The notes: a model not told the origin generated them from the letters alone. A stretch of 64,000 nt of DNA from Comamonas sp. (GCA_031277805.1 JAITLR010000007.1:186001-250000), one strand, 5' to 3'. Positions 9,671-19,894 are shown, counted from the first letter of the stretch. Numbers and translations are program-made.

Positions 9671-11113
9671 ATGACAAGCGATCCCGGGAAACCACGCAAG
9701 ATCATCCCCATCACACCCGAGCCGCAGGACGGTGGTCCTGCCTATGTACCCATGTTCGCCTCGGAGCAGAAAGTCTATTCGCGCTCCATCAGCGGTGTGT
9801 TTGCACGCTGGCGCTGGATCATGGTGCTGCTGACACAGCTGTTCTTCTACGGGATGCCCTGGCTGCAATGGGGCGAGCGCCAGATGGTGCTCTTCGATCT
9901 TGAAGCCCGGCGTTTTTACCTGTTCGGGCTGGTGCTCTACCCGCAGGATTTCATCTACCTGACAGGTCTTCTCATCATCAGCGCGTTGGCGCTTTTCCTG
10001 TTTACGGCAGTTGCCGGGCGCCTGTGGTGCGGTTTTTCCTGCCCGCAGACGGTGTACACCGAGATCTTCATGTGGATCGAGCGCAAGGTGGAGGGCGACC
10101 GCAGTGCCCGCATGCGCATCGACAAGAACGGCTGGACCTTCGAGAAGCTCTGGAAGAAGTCGCTCAAGCAGTTTCTGTGGATTGCCGTCTCGTTGTGGAC
10201 CGGTTTCACCTTTGTCGGCTACTTCGTGCCGATCCGCGAACTGGGCATGCAGCTGATGGCGCTGCAGGGCAGCTGGCAGATTTTCTGGGTGCTGTTCTAC
10301 GGTTTCGCCACCTACGGCAACGCCGGCTACATGCGCGAGCAGGTCTGCAAGTACATGTGCCCTTATGCACGCTTTCAGAGCGCCATGTTCGACAAGGACA
10401 CCATGATCGTCAGCTACGATGCGGCGCGTGGTGAAACCCGCGGCCCACGCAAGAAAGAGGTGGACTACAAGGCCGAGGGCCTGGGTGACTGCATAGACTG
10501 CAAGCTGTGCGTGCAGGTCTGCCCCGTGGGTATCGACATCCGAAACGGACTGCAACATGAATGCATTGGTTGCGGCCTATGTATCGACGCCTGCAACTCC
10601 GTGATGGACAAGATGGAGTATCCGCGCGGTCTGATCCGTCTGACCACGCAGAACGCCGTGGCCAAGGCATGGAAGCATGCGCAGGTCATCCGCCGCATCT
10701 TCCGCCCGCGTGTGCTGATCTACTCCACCGTGTTGATCGCGCTCAGCGCGGCCATGATCGCGAGCCTGGTCATGCGTGAGCCTGTCAAGGTCGACGTGAT
10801 CCGTGACCGTGCATCGCTGTCGCGCATCGTGGCAGGCGGCAAGCTGGAGAACGTCTATCGCCTGCAGATCATGAATGCCACGGAGTCCGAACAACGCTAC
10901 CGCATCAGTGCCGTGGGCCTGGAGCATCTGGAAGTGGCGTCCGAGCAGGAAGTTACCGTCAGCTCTGCGGAAACACGTGGCATTGCCGTGCGTCTGCAGA
11001 TTCCTTACGGCTCGGCCGACCCTGGCTCGCACACCATTCACTTCAACCTGGATTCGGTGCAGACCGGTGGTGGCCGAGTGTCCGAGAAGGCGGTTTTCCT
11101 CGTGCCGCGTTAA
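9671..11113 (+). CDS. ccoG: cbb3 oxidase accessory protein CcoG (FixG/RdxA), polyferredoxin
   Basis: CGFSCPQTVYTEIFMWIER, and 4Fe-4S motifs CIDCKLCVQVCPVGIDIR and CIGCGLCIDAC. Confidence 0.95.
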   Translation: MTSDPGKPRKIIPITPEPQDGGPAYVPMFASEQKVYSRSISGVFARWRWIMVLLTQLFFYGMPWLQWGERQMVLFDLEARRFYLFGLVLYPQDFIYLTGLLIISALALFLFTAVAGRLWCGFSCPQTVYTEIFMWIERKVEGDRSARMRIDKNGWTFEKLWKKSLKQFLWIAVSLWTGFTFVGYFVPIRELGMQLMALQGSWQIFWVLFYGFATYGNAGYMREQVCKYMCPYARFQSAMFDKDTMIVSYDAARGETRGPRKKEVDYKAEGLGDCIDCKLCVQVCPVGIDIRNGLQHECIGCGLCIDACNSVMDKMEYPRGLIRLTTQNAVAKAWKHAQVIRRIFRPRVLIYSTVLIALSAAMIASLVMREPVKVDVIRDRASLSRIVAGGKLENVYRLQIMNATESEQRYRISAVGLEHLEVASEQEVTVSSAETRGIAVRLQIPYGSADPGSHTIHFNLDSVQTGGGRVSEKAVFLVPR

Positions 11114-11232
11114 GAACACGTTCTAGGAACGACTCAAAGGGTTATCGATTATTCGCAACAATCGCAGTTCCCGCGCCATGCATCCGTAGATGCGCGACGC
11201 AGGCACTGCCCATACATTGAAAGAGGTCTGCC

Positions 11233-11538
11233 ATGTCGGCAACATCCGCAAGCGCGACGCGCGCTGCCAAACCCAAGCATCCCGAGGACGGCAAGCCCTG
11301 GTGGAAGTTTGCCCATGTCTGGCTGGTTCTGGCGGGTCCGGCGATCGTGGTCATCGCCGGCCTGGTCACGGCCTATATCGCCATGAGCAAGCCCGATCCG
11401 GTGATCGACCCTGACTACTACCGCCACGGCATAGAAATCAATCAGCGCCTGGACGAGTCGCAAAAAAGCCTGGCGCCTGCACTAACGGGCCGCAACCATG
11501 CGGCAACCCCCGCACAGGATCACCCGACAGACCGCTGA
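11233..11538 (+). CDS. ccoH: FixH/CcoH family protein
   Basis: Single TM helix then DPDYYRHGIEINQRL. Follows ccoG. Confidence 0.85.
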   Translation: MSATSASATRAAKPKHPEDGKPWWKFAHVWLVLAGPAIVVIAGLVTAYIAMSKPDPVIDPDYYRHGIEINQRLDESQKSLAPALTGRNHAATPAQDHPTDR

Positions 11539-11601
11539 CGGCAGCTCTCCCGTGAAAATCTCCAAAGGCCGCTCTGCGGCCTTTGTCATGGGGGATGCTT
11601 C

Positions 11602-11697
11602 AAAAAATGAAGCAGCTTGCGCTTGGCCTTTCTGTATTTCAGCCGTATTTGTATCCGTAATGGATGCGCGGCATGCGCAAGCAGCTATTAATAAAAG
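11602..11697. repeat. Dispersed repeat, copy B (inverted pair)
   Basis: AAAAAATGAAGCAGCTTGCGCTTG...CATGCGCAAGCAGCTATTAATAAAA. Confidence 0.6.
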
Positions 11698-11803
11698 AGT
11701 TTCTGCGGGTTTGTCATCTCGGTGCTTGCCCGGGTGGGGCTGTTCATCTGCTGCGCTTGCTGTGCAAAATGCCATCAAACCCCACAGCCCAAGGAGATTC
11801 GTG

Positions 11804-12067
11804 ATGGACGCTCAGCGCTGGATGTGGACTGCCTGGCCTGCATTTTTGGCAGCGGCAGTCATGGAGATGGTGGTATTTGCCTTTGTCGATCCATTGGATG
11901 TGCATTGGCTGGGATCGCCACTGGAATGGTCGCGCAGTGCCATTTATACGGTGGCATTTTTTGCCTTCTGGCTGGTGATGCTGTTGTGCAGTGCAATGAC
12001 CAGGATGCTGGCTCGTTCGATTCAGGATCTGAACGGCGGCGTTGTTTCGGAGCCTCTGGCCGATTGA
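11804..12067 (+). CDS. Small hypothetical membrane protein
   Basis: In-frame ATG of ORF 11498-12067: MDAQRWMWTAWPAFLAAAVMEMVVFAFVDPLDVHWLG...; two or more TM segments. Confidence 0.6.
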   Translation: MDAQRWMWTAWPAFLAAAVMEMVVFAFVDPLDVHWLGSPLEWSRSAIYTVAFFAFWLVMLLCSAMTRMLARSIQDLNGGVVSEPLAD

Positions 12068-12080
12068 GTTTGACGCCATG

Positions 12081-12109
12081 AAAAAAGCCCGCGTAGAGCG
12101 GGCTTTTTA
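12081..12109. terminator. Bidirectional intrinsic terminator
   Basis: AAAAAAGCCCGC-GTAGA-GCGGGCTTTTT between convergent genes. Confidence 0.85.
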
Positions 12110-12127
12110 TTGGGAGCGCAAATTCTT

Positions 12128-12850
12128 TCAGCTCTGGCATTGTTGGCTGTTGACAATGCGTTTGAGCGCTTCGGTATCCAGAATGCGCAGGTGGCGCTGC
12201 TTGACCTCCACAATGCCTTCTTCGGCGAACTTGGAGAAAGTGCGGCTTACGGTCTCCAGCTTCAGGCCCAGGTAACTGCCGATTTCCTCGCGGGTCATGC
12301 GCAGCACCAGTTCGGACTTGGAAAAGCCCCGGGCAGCCAGGCGTTGCACCAAGTTGAGCACGAATGCTGCCAGACGCTCCTCGGCGCGCATGCTGCCCAG
12401 CAGCAGCATCACCCCATGCTCGCGCACGATTTCACGGCTCATGACCTTGTGCACATGGTTTTGCAGGGCCGTCACTTCGCGCGAGAGTTGTTCGAGCTTG
12501 TCAAAAGGCATGATGCAGACTTCGGCATCTTCCAGAGCCACTGCGTCGCAGGTGTGGTGGTCGTTGACGATGCCGTCCAAGCCGATGATTTCACCGGCCA
12601 TCTGAAAGCCTGTGACCTGATCACGGCCGTCTTCGGTGGCTACACAGGTTTTGAAAAAGCCGGTGCGGATGGCATACAGCGAAGTGAACTCCTCGCCATT
12701 GCGAAACAGCAGTCCGCCGCGCTTGATCTTGCGGCGTGTGGCGACGATTTCGTCGATACGCTCCATTTGCTCATCGTCCAGGCCCATGGGCATGCACAGT
12801 TCACGCAGATTGCAGTTGGAGCAGGATGCTTTGATGGTCTGAAGATTCAT
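12128..12850 (-). CDS. fnr: FNR/ANR-type Crp-family oxygen-responsive regulator
   Basis: MNLQTIKASCSNCNLRELCMPMGLDDEQ (FNR cysteines) and HTH LRMTREEIGSYLGLKLETVSRTFSKF. The ORF extends to 12931; the start at 12850 is preferred. Confidence 0.93.
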   Translation of the reverse strand: MNLQTIKASCSNCNLRELCMPMGLDDEQMERIDEIVATRRKIKRGGLLFRNGEEFTSLYAIRTGFFKTCVATEDGRDQVTGFQMAGEIIGLDGIVNDHHTCDAVALEDAEVCIMPFDKLEQLSREVTALQNHVHKVMSREIVREHGVMLLLGSMRAEERLAAFVLNLVQRLAARGFSKSELVLRMTREEIGSYLGLKLETVSRTFSKFAEEGIVEVKQRHLRILDTEALKRIVNSQQCQS

Positions 12851-12959
12851 GGCTTGCAGCAGCGGCGCGGACGGACAGAAAGTGAGGCCGCGCCGTTCAT
12901 TGACCTCTAGGTTGGTAATGAGATGGATCAAATTGTCGCAGCACTTGCCTTGTTATCCC

Positions 12960-12973
12960 TTGATGTGAATCAA
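12960..12973. promoter_or_regulatory. Perfect FNR box TTGATGTGAATCAA
   Basis: Exact match to TTGAT-N4-ATCAA between divergent fnr and hemN. Confidence 0.88.
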
Positions 12974-13117
12974 GGACAAGGGGTTTGGCTTGGGGCACAG
13001 TGAAGACACTGATTCCAAAAACACGCGCTCGCTGCGACAAGATGGGCATCCGGTCAGGCTGCAAGGCAGCCCGATATCGGTATCCTCTGTAGTGTGGGTG
13101 CACCCTGACTAAGAACC

Positions 13118-14500
13118 ATGACCGCAGTTACGCCCGAATTGCTAAGCCGTTTTGATATTCCGGGGCCTCGCTACACGTCGTTTCCAACAGCCGACCGTTT
13201 TGTTGAGGCTTTCGGCCCTGAAGACTATACCTTGGCGCTGCAGCAGCGCAAGGCGCATTCAGCCTCCCGAGCACTGCCACTGTCGCTCTATGTGCATGTG
13301 CCGTTCTGCGAATCGCTGTGCTATTACTGCGCCTGCAACAAGATCATCACCAAGCATCACGAGAAGGCGGTGCAGTACCTTGATTATCTGCGCCGCGAAG
13401 TCGCCATGCATACCGAGCATTGTGGCAAGGGTCAGGTTGTCAGCCAGCTGCACCTGGGTGGCGGCACGCCCACATTTTTCAGCGATGACGAGCTGCGTGC
13501 CCTGATGGCGCTGATGCGCGAGCATTTCAAGCTGGACCCCGCAGGCGAATACTCGATCGAGGTAGATCCGCGCACCGTGAGCAACGAGCGCCTGGAGGCC
13601 CTGAAAGAGATGGGGTTCAACCGTCTGAGCTTTGGTGTGCAGGACTTTGATCCCGATGTGCAAAAAGCCGTGCATCGTGAGCAACCGGCACAGCAGGTCT
13701 TTGCCCTGGTGGAAAAAGCGCGCGAGCTGGGCTTTGTGTCCATTAACGTGGATTTGATCTATGGCCTGCCCAAGCAGACGCCGCAATCGTTTGCCCGGAC
13801 GCTGGAGCAGGTCAACGAGCTGCGTCCCGACCGCATTGCGCTTTATGCCTATGCCCATCTGCCCGAGCGTTTCAAGCCGCAGCGTCGTATCGAGTCCGCA
13901 GATCTGCCCATGGGGCAGGACAAGCTCAATATGCTCTCCAGTGCAATTGATGCATTCATGGAGGGCGGCTATGTCTACGTGGGCATGGACCATTTTGCGC
14001 TGCCCGATGATTCGCTGGCGATTGCCAAGCGGCAGGGGCGCTTGCACCGCAACTTTCAGGGCTACAGCACCCAACCAGACTGTGACCTGATTGCGCTCGG
14101 TGTCTCGGCCATCGGCAAGGTAGGGGCCACCTACAGCCAGAACGTCAAGACGCTTGAGGAGTATTACGACGCTCTCGACAGCGGCCAGTTGCCCGTGCAG
14201 CGCGGGCTGGCTCTGTCGCGCGACGACATGGTGCGTCGCGCTGTCATCATGGCGGTGATGTGCCAGGGAGCTGTGCTGTATGAACCCATGGAGCAGGCCT
14301 GGCTGATCAATTTCCGTGAATATTTCGCTCCGGAGATGAAGGCATTGCGAGAGATGCAGGCCAACGGCTTGCTGATGCTGGAAGAAGATGGTTTCCACGT
14401 CACGGCGCTGGGCTGGTTCTTTGTGCGTGGAGTAGCCATGCTGTTTGATCGTTATTTGCAGGCCGACAAGAATCGCACGCGGTTTTCACGCATCATCTAG
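13118..14500 (+). CDS. hemN: Oxygen-independent coproporphyrinogen III oxidase
   Basis: Radical SAM motif CESLCYYCACNK, GGGTPTF, GPRYTSFPTADRF. Confidence 0.95.
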   Translation: MTAVTPELLSRFDIPGPRYTSFPTADRFVEAFGPEDYTLALQQRKAHSASRALPLSLYVHVPFCESLCYYCACNKIITKHHEKAVQYLDYLRREVAMHTEHCGKGQVVSQLHLGGGTPTFFSDDELRALMALMREHFKLDPAGEYSIEVDPRTVSNERLEALKEMGFNRLSFGVQDFDPDVQKAVHREQPAQQVFALVEKARELGFVSINVDLIYGLPKQTPQSFARTLEQVNELRPDRIALYAYAHLPERFKPQRRIESADLPMGQDKLNMLSSAIDAFMEGGYVYVGMDHFALPDDSLAIAKRQGRLHRNFQGYSTQPDCDLIALGVSAIGKVGATYSQNVKTLEEYYDALDSGQLPVQRGLALSRDDMVRRAVIMAVMCQGAVLYEPMEQAWLINFREYFAPEMKALREMQANGLLMLEEDGFHVTALGWFFVRGVAMLFDRYLQADKNRTRFSRII

Positions 14501-14503
14501 CGC

Positions 14504-15220
14504 ATGTTGTTTTCGCTGGTCTGGACTGCTTTGATCATGGGGCTCGTGGGTGGGCCCCATTGCCTTGTTATGTGTGCTGCGCCCTGCAGCGCGGTGACTA
14601 GGGGCAGTGTTGCCGACCAAGGTCAGCAGGTAGTCGCGGTGCACGGCCTGCGCAAGCGCCAGTGGCTGCGCAGCAGCCTGTTTCATTTGGGACGTATCGG
14701 TGGTTATGCGCTGCTGGGCGCCGTGGCTGCCGTGGCCATGGAAAGCCTGTCCTGGCTGACAAGCCAGACCACGGCATTGCAAAAACTCTGGACTCTGATG
14801 CATGTTGCCGTCATGGCCTGGGGTCTGGCCATGCTGGTGCAAGCCCGTCAGCCAGTCTGGCTGGAGCGTGCGGGCCGCTCTGCATGGGCCAGGGTCCAGC
14901 CCTGGGTCAGCGCGCCAGGTGGTAGCCTGGCTGCCGGCTTTGCCTGGGCTCTCATGCCCTGCGGTTTGTTGTATTCAGCCGTGTTGGTGGCCGCGCTCAG
15001 TGGGGGAGCCTGGCAAGGCGGTTTGTCCATGGCTGCATTTGCACTGGGCAGTGGTGTGTGGCTGGTGGGAGGGCCCTGGCTATGGCGTCTGGGTCAGAGC
15101 AAAGTGAATGTCCTTCGCGCGCAATGGGGTACGCGAATTGCCGGCCTGATGCTGATTGGCGTGGCGACATGGGCACTGTGGATGGATTTGGTCTACAAAC
15201 CGAGCCTTTGGTGCCGATAA
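14504..15220 (+). CDS. Sulfite exporter TauE/SafE (UreH-like) family membrane protein
   Basis: MGLVGGPHCLVMCAAPCSAV and FAWALMPCGLLYSAVLVAALSGG. Commonly found beside cco genes. Confidence 0.85.
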   Translation: MLFSLVWTALIMGLVGGPHCLVMCAAPCSAVTRGSVADQGQQVVAVHGLRKRQWLRSSLFHLGRIGGYALLGAVAAVAMESLSWLTSQTTALQKLWTLMHVAVMAWGLAMLVQARQPVWLERAGRSAWARVQPWVSAPGGSLAAGFAWALMPCGLLYSAVLVAALSGGAWQGGLSMAAFALGSGVWLVGGPWLWRLGQSKVNVLRAQWGTRIAGLMLIGVATWALWMDLVYKPSLWCR

Positions 15221-15289
15221 GCCTGTCAGGGCGCAAAACTTCCCGTCTCTTGTGTTTGAAGGTGACGGAACTGCGCATAATGCAACATC

Positions 15290-16555
15290 TTGTATGACTC
15301 GCTCAAAGTGAATCGATTCGTCGCTATTGATATCGGACAGCTGCGCTTAGGCATGTATGTTCATCTGGGGGTGGGCTGGCTCAGGCATCCATTTCCTGTC
15401 AATAGCTTCAAGATCACGACCGAGGAGCAGTTGAAGACCCTGCAGTCCCTGAAACTGAGCCAGATCCAGTTCGATCCCGCGCGTAGCGACCCGGAGGTCA
15501 CGGAAGATGCAGTGACCGATAAGGCTGAATCGGAAAAACCTTCACAAGCCGGTTCACTCGAAAATTGGCGCACGACGATGCAGTCCGTGCAAGAACGATT
15601 CCAGGCCGCCCTTGCATGTTTTGATGCCGTTCAGGCCATGGTACCTGCGGATCTGTCCGCTGCGCGCGCGCGCAGCGATGAGATGGTCGGCGACTATGTG
15701 ACGCAGCTTGCCAGCGAGCGTGATATCAGTCTGCACCTGATGTTTGAGGGGGGGCGCAGCTCGGCCAGTGTGCATGGCCTGAATACTGCTGTCATGAGCT
15801 TGCTGCTGGGCAAGGCATTAGGCATGCAGGATCAGTCCTTGCAGGATCTGGGCGTGGCAGCCCTGCTGCATGATCTGGGGAAGATCCCTCTCCATATTCC
15901 TGCTTCGGATTGCGTCTTGAATCAAATGGCGGCGGGCACAGCTCAGCCCACTTTTCCCTATGCCCACCATGTTGGTGAGTCCGTGGCGTTGACGCAGGCC
16001 ATGGGCTATGCGCCTTCGGTCACAACCGCAATCGCCCAGCACCATGAATGGGCCGATGGCAGTGGTTTTCCGTTGGGCCTTCTGGCGGCAGACATGGATA
16101 TGGGAGGGCAGATACTGGCCCTGGTCAACAACTACGAAAGATTGTGCAATCCCCCGACAGCCCTGACGGGGATGACGCCGCATGAGGCTTTGGCCAGCCT
16201 TTATGGCCAATATCGTCACCGTTATGCACCAGAGGTGTTGCGCGCCTTGGTTCAGACGCTGGGCGTTTATCCGCCGGGTTCGTGGGTGGAGCTTTCGGAC
16301 GGTAGTCAGGGCATGGTGGTCTGCGTGAATACGCGGCAGGCCCTCAAGCCCTCGGTACTGGTCTACAAGCCTGAAACTGGTCAGGGCAACCAGCAGGTGG
16401 TCGAGTTGGCACAGCAGCTGGAACTGGGCATCCGGCGAGGTCTGCATAAGGCACAGATATTGCCCAAGGCGCTGGCAGTCCTGCAGCCGAACCAGCATCT
16501 ATGCTACTTTTTTGATAGTTCGGTCACCGCTGTGGCAGAGAAGGTCACATCGTGA
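15290..16555 (+). CDS. HD-GYP domain cyclic-di-GMP phosphodiesterase with DUF3391-type N-terminus
   Basis: HDLGKIPL, HHVGESVALTQAMGY, HHEWADGSGFPLGL. Confidence 0.88.
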   Translation: MYDSLKVNRFVAIDIGQLRLGMYVHLGVGWLRHPFPVNSFKITTEEQLKTLQSLKLSQIQFDPARSDPEVTEDAVTDKAESEKPSQAGSLENWRTTMQSVQERFQAALACFDAVQAMVPADLSAARARSDEMVGDYVTQLASERDISLHLMFEGGRSSASVHGLNTAVMSLLLGKALGMQDQSLQDLGVAALLHDLGKIPLHIPASDCVLNQMAAGTAQPTFPYAHHVGESVALTQAMGYAPSVTTAIAQHHEWADGSGFPLGLLAADMDMGGQILALVNNYERLCNPPTALTGMTPHEALASLYGQYRHRYAPEVLRALVQTLGVYPPGSWVELSDGSQGMVVCVNTRQALKPSVLVYKPETGQGNQQVVELAQQLELGIRRGLHKAQILPKALAVLQPNQHLCYFFDSSVTAVAEKVTS

Positions 16556-19056
16556 CAGCACAGCCGCTTGCCATCACACACCGCCTGGATGAGGCCTTGT
16601 TTGCTGCCATGCTCGATGGACTGCAAGAAGCCGTGTGGTTGCTGGATGCACAAACACTGCAGGTCTTGCACGCCAATGCAGAAAGCGTGGTGCTGACAGG
16701 CTATGAGGCGCAGGCAGCGCTTGGCCTGCATGTCGATGTGTTGTGCGATACCCTGGTACAGAAGACCTTTTGGCAGGATTCCAGCAACTGGCGCTATGGT
16801 GCGCGGTTTCTTTCGCAGATCCTGCGCTCCGATGGGTTGCCATGTGCTGTTGAGATGTCGGTGCGCTGGCTCGACACTTCCCCAGCCATGCTGCTGCTGT
16901 CCATGTTGGACAGAAGTCAGCAGTTGGCGCATGAGGTGGAGCTGGAGACACTGCTGGCCGAAACGCGCGCCACGCTGGAATCCGCTGCTGACGGCATCTT
17001 AGTTTGCGATTTGAAGGGTGGCATACGCGCCTTCAATCATCGCTTTGCCCAGCTGTGGCAACTACCCTCGGAGTTGCTGACGCAGCGAGACGACACTGCC
17101 ATTTTCACGTTTCTGGAGTCGCAGATCATCAGCAGCGGCAGCGAATTCACCTTGCTGCAAGATGCGCCGGATCTGTCAGCGCCGGAAACCACCGAAGTGC
17201 TGCAGTTGCGTCAGGGACGTGTGATCGAGCGCCGCTCCGTGCCCCAGCTCAGTCGTGGCGTGGCCATTGGCCGTATTTACTCCTTTCGGGACATCACTGC
17301 GGAATCGCTGGCTGCCAGCGAGCAGCGTCTGGCAGCACGCGTTTTCGAATCCAGTCTGGATGGCATTTTCATTGCCGACGAGAAGGGCTGCATTGTGCAG
17401 ATCAATCCTGCCGGGCGTCAGCTGCTGCAGGAAGCCCATGTACTGGGGCGCTCTGCCTGTGAACTGTTCGAGTCCGATGATGGGGATGCGATGGATTTGC
17501 TGGCTCTGGCGCAGGCGCGTTGGGAGCTAGGTGGTTTCTGGGAAGGCAATCTTTGGCTGCGAGCCGATGGAGAGAGGCCGCGCTGCGCCGTCTGGCTGTC
17601 CTGGGTTGCATTGCGGGACGGTTATGGCTGTGTGGTGCAGAGCATTGGCTTCATCCGCGACATGACGCAACAGCACAGTGCGCAGAAAAAGATCGAAGAG
17701 CTGGCTTTCCATGATGCGCTGACGGGTCTGCCCAACAGACTGAGCCTGACCCGCTATGTGCAAGCTGCTATTGCGCAGGCCCAGCGCACGAACGAAAGCT
17801 TCAGCATCCTGTTTCTGGATCTGGATCGCTTCAAGATCATCAATGATTCACTGGGCCATGATTTTGGTGACCGTGTCTTGCGTCTGGTGGTCGAGCGGCT
17901 TGGTGGCTTGCTACGCCCCAGCGATATGTTGTGCCGCCTTGGTGGTGACGAGTTTGTACTCTATCTGCACGGCTGCAGTGGCGAGGGCGCGGCCAAGGTG
18001 GCCGAACGTATCCTGGATAGCATGCGCCAGCCCTTTATGCTGGACGGGCTGGGCTTTTCCGTTCAGTGCAGCATTGGTGCAGCCCAGTTCCCGACCGATG
18101 GCTTGACCCTGGACGAATTGATTCGGCAGGCCGATATCGCCATGTACCGCGTCAAGGAGCGAGGGCGGGGAAACTTCAGCTTCTACCAACCCCAGATGAG
18201 TACAGGCCTGCTTTCACGCATGAAGCTGGAGCATGCCATGCGTCAGGCGCTGGACAGGGGGCACATGGCGGTTTACTTTCAGCCACAGGTGCATATCCAG
18301 TCGCAACGTATCGTGGCGGCAGAGGCCCTGCTGCGCTGGACGGACCCGGACCTGGGGGTGGTGTCGCCTGCCGTCTTCATCCCTCTGGCTGAGGAGTCAG
18401 GCTATGTGGTGGCGTTGGATGCCTGGGTTCTGGAGCAATCCCTGAAAGAGGCTGCGCACTGGCTGGCCATGGGAACGCCCGTGAAGGTGTCGGTCAATGT
18501 TTCTGCGCTGGAGTTCCGGCAGCCCGACTTTGTCGAGCGGCTGGTGGAAGTGTTGACTGCCAGTACCTTGCCGCCGCAGTGGCTGGAGCTGGAGCTGACC
18601 GAAAGCATTCTGCTGCAGGATGTGCAGGAAATGTCCATGCGTGTGCATCAGATTGCCGAGTTGGGTGTGGGCCTGGTGATCGACGACTTTGGCACAGGCT
18701 ACTCCAATCTTTCCTATCTGAAAAAGCTACCGATCTCCAAGATCAAGATTGATCAAAGCTTTGTGCGCGGCTTGCCCCACGAGGCCGAAGACAAGGCGAT
18801 TGTGGGAGCCATCATCAGCATGGGGCAGGCGCTGGGGCTGGAGACGGTGGCTGAAGGCGTTGAGACGCAGCAACAATGCGCTTCCATCGCGCAGATGCGA
18901 GGTGACTACTACCAGGGCTATTTGTGCTCGCCCGCTGTACCGGCGCCACAGTTCCGCGAGTGCTTGTTGCAGCAAAGCGTGCAAGCTGGCGGTTGGCCGC
19001 TGCCCGCAGATAGTGGCTCGATATCGCCGCTTGTCCGGAGTCATATCGTCGATTGA
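16552..19056 (+). CDS. PAS-GGDEF-EAL signalling protein
   Basis: PAS regions, LGGDEFVLYLHG, EALLRWTDPDLG, IDDFGTGYSNLSYLKKLPISKIKIDQSFV. GTG start overlaps the HD-GYP gene. Confidence 0.93.
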   Translation: MTAQPLAITHRLDEALFAAMLDGLQEAVWLLDAQTLQVLHANAESVVLTGYEAQAALGLHVDVLCDTLVQKTFWQDSSNWRYGARFLSQILRSDGLPCAVEMSVRWLDTSPAMLLLSMLDRSQQLAHEVELETLLAETRATLESAADGILVCDLKGGIRAFNHRFAQLWQLPSELLTQRDDTAIFTFLESQIISSGSEFTLLQDAPDLSAPETTEVLQLRQGRVIERRSVPQLSRGVAIGRIYSFRDITAESLAASEQRLAARVFESSLDGIFIADEKGCIVQINPAGRQLLQEAHVLGRSACELFESDDGDAMDLLALAQARWELGGFWEGNLWLRADGERPRCAVWLSWVALRDGYGCVVQSIGFIRDMTQQHSAQKKIEELAFHDALTGLPNRLSLTRYVQAAIAQAQRTNESFSILFLDLDRFKIINDSLGHDFGDRVLRLVVERLGGLLRPSDMLCRLGGDEFVLYLHGCSGEGAAKVAERILDSMRQPFMLDGLGFSVQCSIGAAQFPTDGLTLDELIRQADIAMYRVKERGRGNFSFYQPQMSTGLLSRMKLEHAMRQALDRGHMAVYFQPQVHIQSQRIVAAEALLRWTDPDLGVVSPAVFIPLAEESGYVVALDAWVLEQSLKEAAHWLAMGTPVKVSVNVSALEFRQPDFVERLVEVLTASTLPPQWLELELTESILLQDVQEMSMRVHQIAELGVGLVIDDFGTGYSNLSYLKKLPISKIKIDQSFVRGLPHEAEDKAIVGAIISMGQALGLETVAEGVETQQQCASIAQMRGDYYQGYLCSPAVPAPQFRECLLQQSVQAGGWPLPADSGSISPLVRSHIVD

Positions 19057-19095
19057 TGGGCCTATCTTATGCCCCATCGTCTATCTTGACGATGT

Positions 19096-19563
19096 GTGTT
19101 TGAGGCCGCCTATGCCAACGACAATCGCAAGCTACAGCGTCTGATCCGCGATGCTTTGGAGCATCCGCAGGACCTGCCTCGGGGTATGACTGAGGGGATG
19201 TCCGTGGGGCGTCAGTCGGGCCAGCTCAATTGGGGGGTGGTGGTGCAAAGCATCTCGTCGGATGAATGGACCGAGGGCAAGCAACGTCCCAGTGTGGCCG
19301 TATTTGTGCGCGATACCACGGGGCGGCCCGACCCGCCCGTCAAGCTGGCCCAGCAATTGTTTGAACTCACACCCGCCGAGACCTCATTGGCCATTCAGCT
19401 GGCCAATGGCCTGTCGCTTGACGAGGCGGCCCAGGCACTCAGTATTCGTCTCAACACGGCGCGTGCGCATCTGCGTTCGATCTTCTCCAAGACCGGCGTA
19501 AGGCGGCAGACCGAGCTGGTACGTCTGTTCCTCAATAGCGTAGCCTGGCTGGGCAGTCACTAA
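19096..19563 (+). pseudogene. 5'-truncated LuxR-type HTH regulator remnant
   Basis: C-terminal LTPAETSLAIQLANGLSLDEAAQALSIRLNTARAHLRSIFSKTGVRRQTELVRL is a LuxR HTH. There is no room for the usual N-terminal region: an in-frame TGA sits at 19087-19089. Confidence 0.65.
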
Positions 19564-19719
19564 GGGAGGAGTTCTTGCGGGCTGCTCAGTCACGTACGGT
19601 TTGCAGTCGTCAGTCAGCCCCAATTTGCTTGGATCAAGGGGCCCTTTGATGCAAGCCTGTTCCCGAGCTGAGGTGTGGCTCTGGCGGGTGATGGAAGCGA
19701 GACGGGAGAGATGTGATCG

Positions 19720-19803
19720 CCATAAAAAGCCCCCCACGCTTGCCCACTGACGTGTGGCCGCTGCCCCAAGGGGGCGTTTATTGCCTTGGGGAGGCCCGGC
19801 GGC
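19720..19803. repeat. Candidate GC-rich intergenic repeat of Comamonadaceae type
   Basis: AAAAAGCCCCCCACGCTTGCCCACTG..CGTGTGGCCGCTGCCCCAAGGGGGC..TTGCCTTGGGGAGGCCCGGCGG with nested inverted repeats. Only one clear copy in this window. Confidence 0.45.
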
Positions 19804-19804
19804 A

Positions 19805-19834
19805 ATAAAAAAGCCCGCTGATGCGGGCTTGGGA
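19805..19834 (-). terminator. Intrinsic terminator downstream of the 6S RNA/zapA
   Basis: Minus strand AAGCCCGCATCAGCGGGCTTTTTTATT. Confidence 0.8.
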
Positions 19835-19894
19835 AAGCGATCAAAGCGGCTGTGATGTGTCGTTGAATGCGATCAGCAGCTTTTCAAGGAATAT

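Noticed and set aside
15658-15675. Short CGCGCGCGCG run, possible Z-DNA
   Set aside because: Inside a conserved HD-GYP coding region in high-GC DNA; expected by composition.
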